Origin: Callorhinus ursinus
Taxonomy: Eukaryota > Chordata > Mammalia > Carnivora > Otariidae
DNA: 64,000 bases
Assembly: GCF_003265705.1 (NCBI RefSeq)
Contig: NW_020312902.1
Coordinates: 11,501,725 to 11,565,724, forward strand
Direction: 5' to 3'
In this document: positions 46,521 through 59,184 of the stretch, piece by piece
Layout: each line of letters opens with the position of its first letter
Position numbering within the stretch: position 1 is the stretch's first letter
Translations under genes and position numbers: made by a program
The notes under the pieces: model-generated
The model's database searches: none
What the model was told of the DNA's origin: nothing
What the model saw: only the letters and a program-made list of their open reading frames with translations

Positions 46521-47589
46521 GATCCAAAAGGATATTTCTGGAATTTTCTACGTAGGATCTAAGTGAAACCTCCTCCCAAATATTATTGAGCCTTCAGAGT
46601 CTGCCAGGAGACAAAGAACAGGATAAGGATTTCCAGGTCTTCTCAGAATTAGAAGAGAAATCAGACAGTATTAATCTTCCCAGGATCCTATCTCACAACA
46701 TGTGGCTTTTCCAGAATCAGACCCCTCTAATTTGTGGAGATCCTAAGGCCACAGTATCTGCATTCATATACCACACAGCCGGTTTCACCACACTTCTACT
46801 CTAGGAAATTCAGATTGCAAAGGTATTGAAATCTGTGGAGATAGTCCCGCGTTTGAAAGGCATGTTCCCTCATGGCTGTCTTTGGTTACTAAGGCTTTGA
46901 GCCTTTTGAGTTGTGGGGGTCATGGGAAGTATTAGGACACCAGGCTTCCTAAACTTTTGATAGAAATTTCACTTAGGAACCTTACCTGATGAACAGTGCC
47001 ATTAAAAAAATAAAACAAAAAGAGAGTCCTTATTCCTCTAAGAAGTTCCTATTCCTTTCCAGATTCTACGGAAAAAAACAAAACAATACAAAACAAGACA
47101 CAACTGATCTAAGCACTTGGCACATAGGTAGAGCCCTCCTGTCTAGGTGCCATGCCTATGAGTTGGCCAGTCTCTTTAATACAAAGACAGTGATTTATAA
47201 TGAGATGTGCAAATGTACACATTCATGCCAGCTTCTGCATATTCCCAGTGGCAGAATGAGGCAAGGCTAGCCGAGCGCTCTGCAAATAATTTGTATTCAG
47301 ACATAGAGCAGCCATGCCACTTATTTTGCAGGGTAAGCCGATAGCTATTTACTCTAAGCATAAATGACTCTGTTAAGAGTGACCTTTCCTGATGATTTTC
47401 TAACCAATCAGTCTTAACACTTTAATTAATTAATTTGCTTAAGCAGAGGGAGCATTTCTACCCCTTCTCTCTTAGCAATCATTCATTTTACGCCATACTC
47501 GAAATTATTAGTTTGGGAATTGTAATGACCATACACCATTTATTTTCATCCTTCTGGCTGGAATCTCAGCAACTTGAGTGTTCTGATTA

Positions 47590-47624
<35 letters not shown>

Positions 47625-49149
47625 ATATACCTTTGCAAGTGTGTATGGTCATCTGTTTATTCTAGAAACCTTGCTGATTGCTCCAAAATCCAGCCAAGAA
47701 CAACAGCATAAGTGACAAAGTTTGATTTTTCATATACCCAGGATCCTAAAACAATGGAGGGAAAATGAACCAGAAAGGCTGTAAAATAGCCTTCCTTGGG
47801 TGATCTGCTTTTTCAGAAGCTGACTAGAGTTCTGATCTGTCTTGGTGTGGCTTCATTATTAGAGAGATGGAAAGAGGAAGAAAGAAACAGTGCCTTTTCT
47901 TTTATTAAAAAGCCATTTTTATAGGGAAGGAAAGTAAACACAGTCCATATCTCTGTGGATCTCAGTTTTCTGTAATGGGCCAATTCCCATCTTTTTCTGT
48001 TCTAATATCCCAGGTCTTTTTTCTTTCTTTTTTTATGATTTGAATTTTTCTATTAACTATTACAAGGAGACCTACATATAATGTATAGTGGAAAGGAGAT
48101 GGAAAAAGGCTGAGCAATTTTAGAAGATTTTAGAAATCTTTTGTTCTGGAAAAATTCATTCTCTTCTGATCTTTGATATAATCGTAAGCCCCTTCTAAGT
48201 CTCTCCTCTAAGGCTAAGCCACCCTTGAACATGAAGCTGTTTGTAACCACTAAAGCATATTCATGGAGACCAAGTGGCACAGAAGTGGCCATTGATATGT
48301 CACCTGTGAGAGTCCGTGCCTTTCCTCTGCATGTTTCGGTGCTTCTCGTCATTGGTATACTTTAGTTGTCGTCTTTAATTGGATGCAACTGCAAGTAAAA
48401 GAAAATGTTCTTTTTTTTGCTATAAAATCACACATATACACAATCACAATCACAGTAGGAAAAACATTTGAAGAAATAGAGCAAGTTTATTTGCTAAGAC
48501 AAAAGGCAGAAGTGAGAAAAAGTAGACATAGGGGCAGGGGTGGGTGGGTGGAAACTATCAGCTCCCCTCCTCTGTGTAGGGCAGCCTTCCTTTCCCTTAC
48601 TCCTCCCAGAAGAATGGAATACTTCTGCTATGGTCACTTGAAATGCCAGATCCCATGCTCCGATGGAGCCCCCTGCTTCTGTGGGCCCAGGACCCAGCCA
48701 GGACAGGACCCCACCCTCCCCTGTGCTCTGTGCTGTCTCTCCTGTTTACCTACCCAGCTCCAAAGAACCTTGGCTACCACCTTGTACCACATAGTATTTT
48801 TATTTTATGTTCTATTTCTATGATAGCATAGATAAACCCATGTTATGACTGACATAAGCATTAGTCATTGTCTCTTCAGTATGTAAATATATCTTTGTGG
48901 GAAGAATGGTTGTAGTTTAAGACTCTTGATCTAATATCAATTTAATACCAGTACCATTCTTTAATAATTCTTCGACTTCAGAGGTAACTATTCCATGTGT
49001 GCCTGCTTATACTTCTGGGTGAGATTTCACAGTCTACTTCTGTATCCTGTCTTCTCTAGTATTCTTTTTAGTTTTAAACATGTGAGCTTGGAAATTTCTG
49101 ACCATTTTGAACTATGAGAATAGGAAGTACTCAGTAAAAGGTGACTTTA
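46521..49149. other. Intronic sequence with a TG microsatellite
   Basis: Apart from the (TG)n at 47591, nothing recognised. Confidence 0.5.
47591..47623 (+). repeat. (TG)n microsatellite, about 16 units
   Basis: Uninterrupted TG dinucleotide run, long enough to be length-polymorphic. Confidence 0.95.
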
Positions 49150-49330
49150 TCATTCACTGAACACTTCCCACGTATCACCTGCATTAAGTCCCAAAACAGT
49201 CCACTCAGGATTGTTCTTTAATTCCCACTTTTCAGATGAAATAATTGAGGCTCAGAAAGGTAAAGTGGCTGCTCGGTACTAGATGTCAGACAAGGAGGCA
49301 AGCCAGTATTAATAGTCAGTTCTCTTTGAC
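49150..49330 (-). mobile_element. MIR
   Basis: 'tttcagatgaaataattgag' and 'ctcagaaaggtaaagtggct' match reverse MIR. Confidence 0.7.
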
Positions 49331-49339
49331 TTTCCAGCT

Positions 49340-49560
49340 TTTTATTCAAGGCACACACATTATTTAAAAAATACATATTCTTAATGGCAGCATAATAGCT
49401 CATTAGATGAATCTATTTTAGTAGTTTTACCTTTAAAATAGTAAATCCCCTGATTAAGATTTACATTGTTGCTATTTTCTCATTATTATGAAGAATGCTG
49501 TGATGAATATAATTCTTAGTGTATGTATAACCATGTGCTGTGGCTGGGATTGAAAGTATT
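49340..49560 (-). mobile_element. Old L1M 3' fragment
   Basis: Contains 'cttaatggcagcataatagc' and 'gaagaatgctgtgatgaata', diverged versions of the reverse-strand old L1 3' end. Confidence 0.55.
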
Positions 49561-50083
49561 TTCTGTCTCTGTATCTAATCCTCTGGTCTCCATAGATGGA
49601 TAATATCCAGTACGAGCCTCGAGATACCAACAGGGAACTTACCTTTTTCTTAAGTCATTTTTTTTACGTTCAAAGTGTTTTATTTCAAAATATTTTTAAC
49701 AGCAGAGCCCTGGTAATGTGTTTATATAAAACATTAGGTTTGTGCACAAATTTCCAGAGATACACCTACTTTAGAGAGCCTGATATACCTGTAATTGCAT
49801 CTCCTTTCCATCACCAAGAAAATCTTAGCAAAGTCATTGGCTTTCCTACTCCATAGAACACACTGTCCCTTGGGCTCTAGTATTACCCCCAAAGATATAG
49901 GGCAGTTGTTTTGCATTGTGCTGTTTTTTTGCTGGGAAGGAACAATTTCATCATAAAAATACAGAAATAGACTTGAAGCAATTGTATGTGAAATGCTATA
50001 TGAACAAATTTCAGGTTATCTAGACATAAAAGGAAACACTAATTGCCTGGGCTCAAACATTCTTCTTCTCTCAAGCAATTTTC

Positions 50084-50289
50084 TTTTCTTTTTTTTTTTT
50101 AAGATTTTATTTATTTATTTGACAGAGAGAGACATAGTGAGAGAGGGCACACAAGCAGGGGGAGTTGGAGAGGGAGAAGCAGGCTTCCGTGTGGAGCAGG
50201 GAGTCCGATGTGAGGCTGGATCCCAGGACCCTGGGATCACGACCTGAGCCGAAGGCAGACAATTAATGACTGAGCCACCCAGGCACCCC
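50084..50289 (-). mobile_element. Can-SINE
   Basis: Antisense element of the gacagagagagacatagtg type. TSD tcaagcaattttc at 50071-50083 and 50290-50302. Confidence 0.94.
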
Positions 50290-50302
50290 TCAAGCAATTT
50301 TC

Positions 50303-51371
50303 AAATGGTGGGAACAGTGAAGGGGGGAATTGCTAATCAGGGTTGGAGAGACCCTGGCTTTTGTCCTGGGGTCTCAACCAGTTACATATCAGTAAGCAAG
50401 CTTGAGGCCAACAAGAGGGGCTGCTTATTAGCCTCTGTATTTCAAGTCAATTTTATGCTAAGCAAGGAGCCAGTGTAATTTGGGTGTTTAGTGTGTGCTG
50501 CAGGGACAGCGGAGTTAAAGTGTGGTGGTGGCCCATCCAGGAGTCCAAAAGCAGAGAGCGAATGCTGTGCTTGGTGGAAGATGAATCATGCAGTCTGCGT
50601 AGCATGAGCAGTGGCCAGCAATAGGCCCTGGGGGAGATCTGAGGCTGCTTTGGCTGCAGGAGAAGACAGGACTGGGGAAGGGACCTTTGGTATACAACAG
50701 AAAACCACATAGAAGACAATCATTTATCCAGAATTATGAGGCTTTGCCTGCTCCAGGTTAGTCATCCTGCCAGAGTTTTAATACTTTAATCTGCAAGGAT
50801 TCAGTGGTTGCAAAATGATATTTTTGTGCATACGATATGATGCATACTACAGGATTGAAGAGTAAAGTATAATTTTTAAAATAATTTTTGAAGTCAACAT
50901 GTTTTAGAAACTATGTGTGTATTTTTTTAGTATAAATCTATCTCATGAGTGAGAAAATCATTGTCACTCTGCGTAGATCAGAGCCTCTGAAGTTTGTTGA
51001 AAGCAGAGCAAAGATTGCAAAAAGCCTAGATAGTTATGAAAGTTACACAAGGAATACATTTTGCTGGTCTGTCTTTGCAGAAAAAGTCAATTCACCTTAC
51101 AGTCACGTTACCTTAAAATGAAAACAAAACAAAATATAGTTAAATGTAAAAAAAAATTAAATGAGTAGAGGATTCCAGTATTCCTGTTCACTCTGGGGGA
51201 TATCCAGCAGCATCACGAACATCTGCAGAAATAGAGAGCATGGTGGGCACCTGTTTGAACCGTCCTTCCATGCCACTCATCCTCTTTTTCTTACACTTTG
51301 TTTTCAAATTTCTTTTTTGCTTTTTGCATACCTTTTGGAACAGCTCCTACAAAGACGTATATAATATAGGT
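50303..51371. other. Intronic sequence, nothing recognised
   Basis: Unique sequence between a Can-SINE and the CTAT repeat. Weak L2-like text near 50455-50560. Confidence 0.5.
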
Positions 51372-51440
51372 ATTCTATCTATCTATCTGTCTATCTATCT
51401 ATCATCTATCTATCTAACATCTATGTCTATCCATCTAACT
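51372..51440 (+). repeat. (CTAT)n tetranucleotide microsatellite, interrupted
   Basis: CTAT units with ctgt, catc and aacat interruptions. Likely polymorphic in the pure central part. Confidence 0.92.
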
Positions 51441-51632
51441 AGTGAAGTTTCTGGGATTTTCATGATATTAACAAATGGCAGAGCCTTTATTTTGATTTTG
51501 TTTTACCTCATTTTATTTTTTACCATATTGGACCATGGTATCATATCCAATAGGCTAAAAGATCCCTTTTAATCATTGATTACTGTATCACATGCCTCTG
51601 TCATCTGGCATTTCTCACTGGAACAAATTTTT

Positions 51633-51821
51633 GTTAAAGATGTTATTTATTTATTTGACAGAGAGAGACACAGGGAGAGAGGGAACACAAGCAGGGGGAG
51701 TGGTAGAGGGAGAAGCAGGCCTCCCACGGAGCAGGGAGCCCGATGCGGGACTCGATCCCAGGACCCTGGGACCATGACCTGAGCCGAAGGCAGACGCTTA
51801 ACGACTGAGCCACCCAGGTGC
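51633..51821 (-). mobile_element. Can-SINE
   Basis: Antisense element ending ccacccaggtg. TSD ctggaacaaat at 51618-51628 and 51822-51832. Confidence 0.93.
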
Positions 51822-51879
51822 CTGGAACAAATGATTTTTAATTAAAATGTAGATGATCATTTTAGAAGCTTTTTCAAAA

Positions 51880-53232
51880 GAATGAGAACGTAAGCCATAG
51901 ACTGAAAGAATGTTTGTAAAAGGCATATCTGATAGAGGTGTGTTATCCAAAATTTCTAAAGGGTGCTTAAAACTCATCAATAAGAAAAGAATCCACTTAA
52001 AAAATAGGCAAAAGATATGAACAGACACCTCACCAAAGAATATATGCAGGGGGAAACCATATGAAAAGATGCTCATCATCATCTATTATAAAGGAATTGC
52101 AAATTAAAACAACAGTATTCTACTGCACACTTTTTAGAATGGCTGAAATCCAAAACACTGGCAAAACTAAACGCTAGGGAGGATTTGGAGTAACAGGAAT
52201 TCTCATTCATTGCTGTTGGAAATGCAAAATGGCATAGCCACTTTGGAAGGCAGTCTGGCAGGTTTATACAAAACTAAACATAATCTTACCATATGATCCA
52301 GCAGTCTTGCTCCTTGGTATTTACCCAAATAAGTTGAGAAATTACATTCACAGAAAAAACTTGCACATGGATGTTTATAGCGACTTCATATTTGCCAAGG
52401 CTTGGATGCAACCAACATGTCCTTTAGTGGGTAAGTGGATAAATAAACTGTGGTATATTCAGACAATGGATTATTATTCACCACTGAAAAGACATGAGCT
52501 ATCAAGCCATGAAAAGGGGTGGAGAAACAAACCTTAAGTACATTCTTCAAAGTGAAAGCAGCCAATCGGAAAGGCTACATGATTCCAATTATATGCCATT
52601 CTGGAAAGGGTAAAACTCTTGAGACTATAAAAGGATCAGTGATCACCAGGATTTTGGGAGGAGGGGAGGGATGATAGATGAAACAGAGGGGGTATTTATT
52701 TATTTATTTTATTTTATTTTTTTGAAGATTTTATTTATTTATTTGACAGAGAGAGACAAAGTGAGAGAAGGAACACAAGCGGGCGGAGTGGGAGAGGGAG
52801 AAGCAGGCTTCCCGCGGAGCAGGGAGCCCGATGTGGGACTCGATCCCAGGACCCTGGGATCATGACCTGAGCCGAAGGCAGACGCTTAATGATTGAGCCA
52901 CCCAGGCGCCCCCAGAGGGGATATTTAGAGCAGTGAAACTATTCTGTGAGATACTACAGTGGTGGGTATTTGTCATTATATACATTTGCCAAAACCTGTA
53001 GAATGTATAACACCAGGAGCTGAACCTTAATGTAAACTATGGACTTTGAGTGATGGAAGGTATCAATGTAGGTTTATCCATTATAGCAAATTTACCACTT
53101 GGGTGTAGATGTTGATAGCGGGGAAGACTACATGTTGGAGGCCAGGATATAGGAAGTCTTGTACTTTCCACTTAATTTTGCTATGAATCTAAAATTGCTT
53201 TAAATGAAATGAAGTCTATTAAAAAAGAAGAG
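51880..53232 (+). mobile_element. Old L1 (L1M/L1ME-like) ORF2 end and 3'UTR
   Basis: A diverged, stop-ridden C-terminal ORF2 (recognisable GIYP and VYSDFIFAK segments near 52310-52400) and a 3'UTR ending near aatgaagtctattaaaaaa. It is split by a Can-SINE at 52699-52912, and a second Can-SINE lies just upstream. Confidence 0.82.
52699..52912 (-). mobile_element. Can-SINE nested in old L1
   Basis: Antisense element with a long TTTA tail. TSD cagagggggtattta at 52684-52698 and 52913-52927 (one mismatch). Confidence 0.94.
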
Positions 53233-55854
53233 AACTTAAAAAAGTCTTTGATTCTATTACTTTTTGGTTTCGGCGCTTTGACGTTCTGGTCAACAGTTTT
53301 GTCTGTTTGTGGTGTTTGCTTACTTTTATAAGCCCTTCAAAGGGGAATTGGGGACCTGCCCAGATGACAGAACCTACTGGAGTCTTCATGTTGAGGTGAA
53401 GCTAAGTAGTTTCATCCTCCATGTCCCTTATGAGGCAATCCTATAATTCCTTGTTGAGGTTCTGCATTAGTGCTTAGTGGCAGTTGCATTTTGAGCACAT
53501 GACACATGGAAAAGAAATAAAAACTTTGTCCTTGGCACAAAATGAAAGCGTCCAAAGTAACTTACACCTTTCATTCTTTCTTAAGCCCTAATTCACCACC
53601 TGAGGAGCCTGGTCTACTCAATACGACTGTCCATTTACAAGTGGCATTTTCAGATTCTTGACCTTAGTATATATTTCTTAGTGTTTTCTACTTCTGGGAC
53701 TTCAAAAGTTCAGCAGATCAGAGGGGATTTCTCAACTCTGTATAAGATAGAGCACACGGGAAAGCAATTTCTTAGATTTCCCTTGTGGGAGTAAGGTGCT
53801 TGGATTGTATGAGGTAGGACCCCAGAGAGAGCTTTTCTGGAAACCCAGGCAACACGGAAAGAAATAAGCATTGTTCAGATTGAAGTTGTAACGGGTAGAG
53901 AAGGGATGTCAGCCTGCTAACCTGGTTTTGTGTTCCTGGGCACTAGACCCTTAATGTTAATACTCACAGAGGGTTTATAGTTGCCTCTGAGTCTGCATAG
54001 TTTCTGCTGAGGGCCCAGTGTGATAGAGGTCATGGTGAAGTGTGAGGTGGACACTCCCCTCCCTTCTCAATCCCTGCTCCCCCTCCCCCACCGTGTACTG
54101 ACTTATAAGGCAAATGTTAATTGTAACCTGTTTCTGGACATTTACTCCCTTCAATCAAATAGAGGAGTGGGATAGAGAATATGCAAATAGGCAAGGAGGG
54201 TGAGAGAATTTTGTAAGGTGGTACCTCAGAAGGTAGACTCTGAACCCTACCTTCTCAATTTTGTGAGGTTGGTGCCTGTCACATCTGCTGAGCCAGATAA
54301 GGATCAGCAGGCAGAGGCATTCAGTAGGACTTGCATGTGAGGAGGTAGATGAAGAGGATGTCTCGAAAAAAGAGTTGTCAAAGCACGGAGTTATTTCTTG
54401 TCTCCATCACATGGTGGTGAAGGATTGCGCTTCAAGAAGGCTTCCTCAGTGTCTCCCCAAATTTGGGGTTACGAAGACTGGCACCTGACTCTTGATTGAA
54501 ACAAAATGATTTATGGATTGTGTTGTGACTCCTGCCTGGGAAGTATAAAGCAAGAGGCAGCAACTGATGCCTGGGTCCAAGAGGGAGCTGCAGCTTTGGT
54601 GCCCTGGGTCTGGGGAGGAAGTGGGATCATTTAGCAAGGACCACGAAGGAGGAAGGAGAGAGTGTCCCTGGTGTCCTCTTGGGTCTCATTCAGCAGGCCT
54701 GTCCAAAGGGGCAAGGAGACTGCTTCTGACGGGGAGGTGGAAAGGGGCGGAGTTGGGCTTCCAGGTGACCACCAGCTGGGGAGAGGGTCTCCAGTTACTA
54801 CTTAGAATGGAGATGCAACAGAAAGCCCAGGGGTCTGCCAGGAGTTTCATCCAGGGAACATTGCCCAAAGAATAAAATTTAAGGGGAGGAAGAAACAAAA
54901 GCATGTTTTAAGACACTAGTCATGCTTGTTTCACACTGTGGTTACAGGAATAGATGTGAATGTGGATGTCTGCCCAATCCCAGCGGGTGGCTGGGGCCCT
55001 TTACTTCATGCATAGTGACTGCCTTTCTCTTTGCATTTTCTCTTGTTCTCTGGCATGCAGTGGCCGGAGTATAAAACTCCTCTTCCGAGAAGCGATAGTG
55101 TAGCCTTTGAAGAGAAGGGAGGAACTTGCCACCTAGTCCCTAAACCTATCTAATATCATGAACAACCTAGGGGAGGAAGCATACAACTATTTTAAATGTG
55201 GTTATACATGAAACTTAGTAATATACTAACACAGTCAGGTACCTTGTGAACCTGGAGCCATATTTAGCATGATTATATAATTTAGCTTTCAAACTGCAAC
55301 GCTTTTGAGAGGGGACACTGTGAATAATCATGTAGAGACAGCAGGAACAAATGAGGATTGTCCTGAGTAAGGCAGTACATAACATGGGCATTCTACCCAT
55401 CTTCCGTCGCTTCTGATCTATAGAAGAAAGAGGTTCTTTTTCTTTATTTTTTTCTTTTTGCCAGAAGTGAGAGCAAAAATCTTACCCTGCTTTTGTGTAG
55501 CTTTATGACATTTATTATGTAACACCATTAAGCATCCCCTGAACCAAGTAGGTCAGGGAATTTACTATTTATTCACTTTATGCTTGATGGTATTATGGGT
55601 CACACACACACCTATCAGAATCCAGCCAAGGCATTTAAACCAATATATCAAATTATGAAGCAATGTATATCTCTCCAGGAATCTGTACGTGCACCTGGTT
55701 AGGGGTCCCCGCAGATATTCTTTTCCCAGGCAGACCACGTTCAAAGTAATAGGGAAAAACAAATGACCACAACTGTCAGGATAGTAGTTGAAGAGTTAGT
55801 AAAATTAGGTGTGGTCCTTGTAAGAGTCAGTGGGATCAGGTTGGAAAGTATATA
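53233..55854. other. Intronic sequence, nothing recognised
   Basis: About 2.6 kb with few repeats. C-rich run near 54056-54092. No exon recognised. Confidence 0.5.
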
Positions 55855-55985
55855 AGATTTAAAATCAGAAGACCTGGATAGAAGTACCTCACACTGGTAC
55901 TTACTGCATGAGATTTAGCAAATATTTAACCTTTCCTCATCAGAAGAGCATTGCTCCCTTTCCATCCACTCTTTATAAAGAGGTG
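55855..55985 (+). mobile_element. MIR fragment
   Basis: 'aaaatcagaagacctggata', 'ggtacttactgcatgagatt' and 'ttaacctttcctcatcagaa' match MIR. Confidence 0.6.
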
Positions 55986-56795
55986 TTTAAGTGGTCGATA
56001 TTATAAAGGGCATTAGAATATGTATTATATTATACCATTTCCTTGGTAGTCACTATGAAAACACCTGTTAGTTCTTTTTATTTGCCACTAAAATTAAGTA
56101 TAAAACTTTTCAGCCTCACCTCCGCACCTGAGTCCAGATGTTGAAACTTCTGGTAAGGAGTAATCACTTGTTTTTCACTCTGGTCATAGATTTTAAACCA
56201 CTGAATACCCTATTCATTTCTCTCTGTCCCTGTCTGTCTCTCTCTCCCTGTGTGTCTCTCTGTCTTTCAGCTGTTTGATGAGATCATATATGTGAGAATG
56301 CACAGCAAATGGCAAAGTTCAACCAGACCTTCATTATTAAGAAGGCACTTTGCTCAGGTGTTCTTGCATCTGGCAGAAGGCACTGAAATAAAGCAGGTGC
56401 AGATTCTTACCTCTCAGGAGGATGTAGTGAACAGGAAGATAAAAAATACAAAAGGTAGTTACAATGATGAAAAGTTAATTGGTGAGTTCAGGGAATAGTA
56501 AACAAGATATAAATTCACCTAGTGTTCCAAGGATGTTCAAAATGAACTCTATCTATTGAGAAAACAATTACCAAGGAAGAAGTTAGCATAGGCCTCCAGC
56601 CAATTTGGCTACAGTCTCTAGCCCTTGAAGTGAGCACGACTTATAGGAGCTGTCAGGTATTTTTAGACATTTGTTGTGTTCCTTGCCTAGAGTGGAACCA
56701 TTCCTCCCAGACTTTGAGGGACTCTTTAGAACTTAGCAATTGCCAGGCTGCTTTGCAATCCATTGATCAACCTTGATTGAATTAAATACTTAACC
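55986..56795. other. Intronic sequence, nothing recognised
   Basis: Contains the CT/GT simple repeat; otherwise unique. Confidence 0.5.
56220..56270 (+). repeat. CT/GT-rich simple sequence
   Basis: Mixed tctc, ctgt and ccctgtg units. It ends in a pyrimidine tract plus tttcag, an incidental splice-acceptor look-alike. Confidence 0.7.
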
Positions 56796-57022
56796 CAGTG
56801 ATTCCCAGTGGGGTATTGAGGGGTGAATTTTTCCCACACATGATATTTGGCAATGTCTGGAAACATTTTTGGTTGTTATGACTGACGGTGGGGATTGCTA
56901 CTAGCATCTAGTAGTTAGAGGCTGGGAATGCTGATAAACGTCCTGTAGTACCTGGGACAGCTCCTCATGACAAAGAATTACTGGGCCCATGATATCAACA
57001 GTGCGAGTTGACAGACGCTGGC
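56796..57022 (+). mobile_element. MER20-like hAT DNA transposon
   Basis: 'atttggcaatgtctggaaac', 'ttttggttgttatgactgac' and 'tactagcatctagtagttag' follow the MER20 order. About 220 bp, the usual full length. Confidence 0.75.
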
Positions 57023-57139
57023 CTAACCTTTCTGTGAACTTAGCACCATGGGAGTTTCAAAACGAGGAGGAAATAGGATCCCTGCCCTCAAGAGATTTAG
57101 AGAACTAATGCAGAGACCAGAGCAATATGTCCATTAGTT

Positions 57140-57800
57140 GAAATACTGCTACATCCAGAAATATTTACTGAGCCCTTACTATCGCCAGGGAATCTGCAAG
57201 GTTTTAGCATTACTAGGAGTCATGGTAGTACCTCTACCAAAGAAGCCTAGGATGTACTGAGGAGGACACATGTTATAAAGGAAAACATACAGCTTATTCA
57301 CTGTATCATGAGGTAGATCATAATTGGAAGGGAAATCAGTGTTGTCCTTAGAATAAAGAGAAGGTTAGGTTGGGTGATCAGGGGAAACTTCCCTGGGAAT
57401 ATGGTATTTCAGCTGAGAAAGAGTTGGCCAGTGAGAAGTGAAGGTGGGGGAGGGAGGCAAGCAGCAGTAGCAATGTGGCCCAGACCCCAAGGCAGGCAAA
57501 AGTTTGTGGTTGTGAGTAATGCGGGTGGTTTGTGTGAGCCAGAACATGTAGATGGGGGTACAGTCAAGCCAATTAACCCAGTAAGAATTCAGGGAAGAGA
57601 GAGATAAATACAGCTAAGGGTCACCAGGGAAGATCTAGAGGAGAAAATAGGAAGTTGGTGGTAGGCGGGGTGTGTGTTTGGGGGGAGGACCCATAGGCAG
57701 TATTTGGAGAGAGAAATAAGCATGTCTGGTTTATAAAGGGAAACAAAAGAATCTGGCCTTCCTGGGTTAAAGCAGGATAAGAGAGATAGGAACTTTGACT
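57140..57800 (-). mobile_element. L2
   Basis: 'aaatatttactgagccctta', 'ttccctgggaatatggtatt' and 'tttcagctgagaaagagttg' match reverse L2. Confidence 0.62.
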
Positions 57801-58039
57801 TTCATCAGAGTGCTTTTTAAATGAGGTCCTTTCCTTGGTGACATTGTATATGAGTGACAGAAAAAAATGAAAATTTGGGGGAAAGTAGACCCTTGTTTGT
57901 AAAGGGATTAGTACAGGTAACTTTATGTGGAGGGACTCTCTAGCGGTGAAAGATCACACAGTTAAAAGAGGCAGATGGAATTGACCGATGGTGGGATAGA
58001 AGAAAATAAAACAAAACGTATTGCTATCAGCAGCTACTC

Positions 58040-58960
58040 ACTTCATTCACTCAATAAATGTGTTTGAGTGCCTTTGATGCACTAGACCCTGGACCATTTG
58101 GTGAGCAAAATCAGAAATGGTTTTCAGATCTCAGGAAATTTACAATTTAGTGGGAGAGACGCCACTAAATAATAAAAATAATAAGGTATTCACAAAGTTA
58201 AGTACTGAAATGAATGGATATTTGTCTTCCTAAAAACCTGTAATTACAGGTTTCTAGCTAGACAGCAGTGACAGGGAAGACTCTTCTGAAAAAGTGGTGA
58301 CCAAGAGGCACATACAGGTTGACCAGGTGAAGTGGGACTGAAAGGAAGAGCGGAAAGACCTCAGCTGTGGTAGTGGCATGTGGAGGGAAGAGTCATGGCC
58401 CCAAAGAACTGAAAGAACTCCAGTGTGACTGGAATAGAAGGGCTGTGGGTGGTAGGGAAGCTGCGGGGAAGATGGGGTGGATTCAGGTGGGGATGGGGAG
58501 AAATGGGCAACTATGCATTTTAGAAGATCCAGGAGCAAGTCCTGTCAACTCATGTAGGAAAATACTGCAGAAAACTGGGGAAGGGATAATGCATCCATTA
58601 AGGTCTTGATGGTGGAAACATGCATTGGTTTGTTCATATTCAAGAAGTGTTCAGCAGTGGTTGGGGGCTAAAATAGAAGATTTAGGGATAAACCAGTTGA
58701 AGGAGATGGGAGTGTCCGGGATGAAGGCTGGGTGCCTGAAGTGCCTAACAGCATAGATAGTGGTACCAGTCACTGAGGGAGGGAAACTCTGCACCCAGAC
58801 CCATTTTTGGGAAGAAGATTACAGATTCAGTTTTAGAAAAGTTGCTTTTGAGGTGTGTTTGAGGTATCTAAGAGGAGTTCTCACATGCAGGTCCAGAACT
58901 CAGAGAAGAGGTTGGGGCTGCAGATAAGTAACCACCCTGCCCCTGCTTACTTTTAAAAGC
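58040..58960 (-). mobile_element. L2
   Basis: 'ttcattcactcaataaatgt', 'ttagtgggagagacgccact' and 'gagttctcacatgcaggtcc' follow the order of reverse L2 over about 900 bp. Confidence 0.68.
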
Positions 58961-59010
58961 TGACACTCTTTCCCCTGCAGAGGCTGGTACCTTGCCCTAT
59001 CACAGTTCCA

Positions 59011-59184
59011 TCTCTTTTATTTATTTTTGAGGGGCGTGGGGCAGAGGAAGAGAGAGAGAGAATCATAAGCAGGCTTCACACTTGATGTGGAGCCCCATGC
59101 AGGGCTCGATCTCATGACCCTGAGATCAGGACCAGAGCTGAAATCAACAGTTGGACACTTAACGGACTGAGCCACCCAGGCGCA
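59011..59184 (-). mobile_element. Can-SINE, old diverged type
   Basis: Contains 'gcttcacacttgatgtggag', 'ctgaaatcaacagttggaca' and head gagccacccaggcgc. The sequence is more diverged than the others and no clear TSD was seen. Confidence 0.88.

Noticed and set aside
48383..48823. 146-codon frame with many cysteines
   Set aside because: No known domain, non-ATG style start, no splice signals; not supported.
54567..54875. 102-codon frame on +
   Set aside because: GC-rich intronic stretch without family features.
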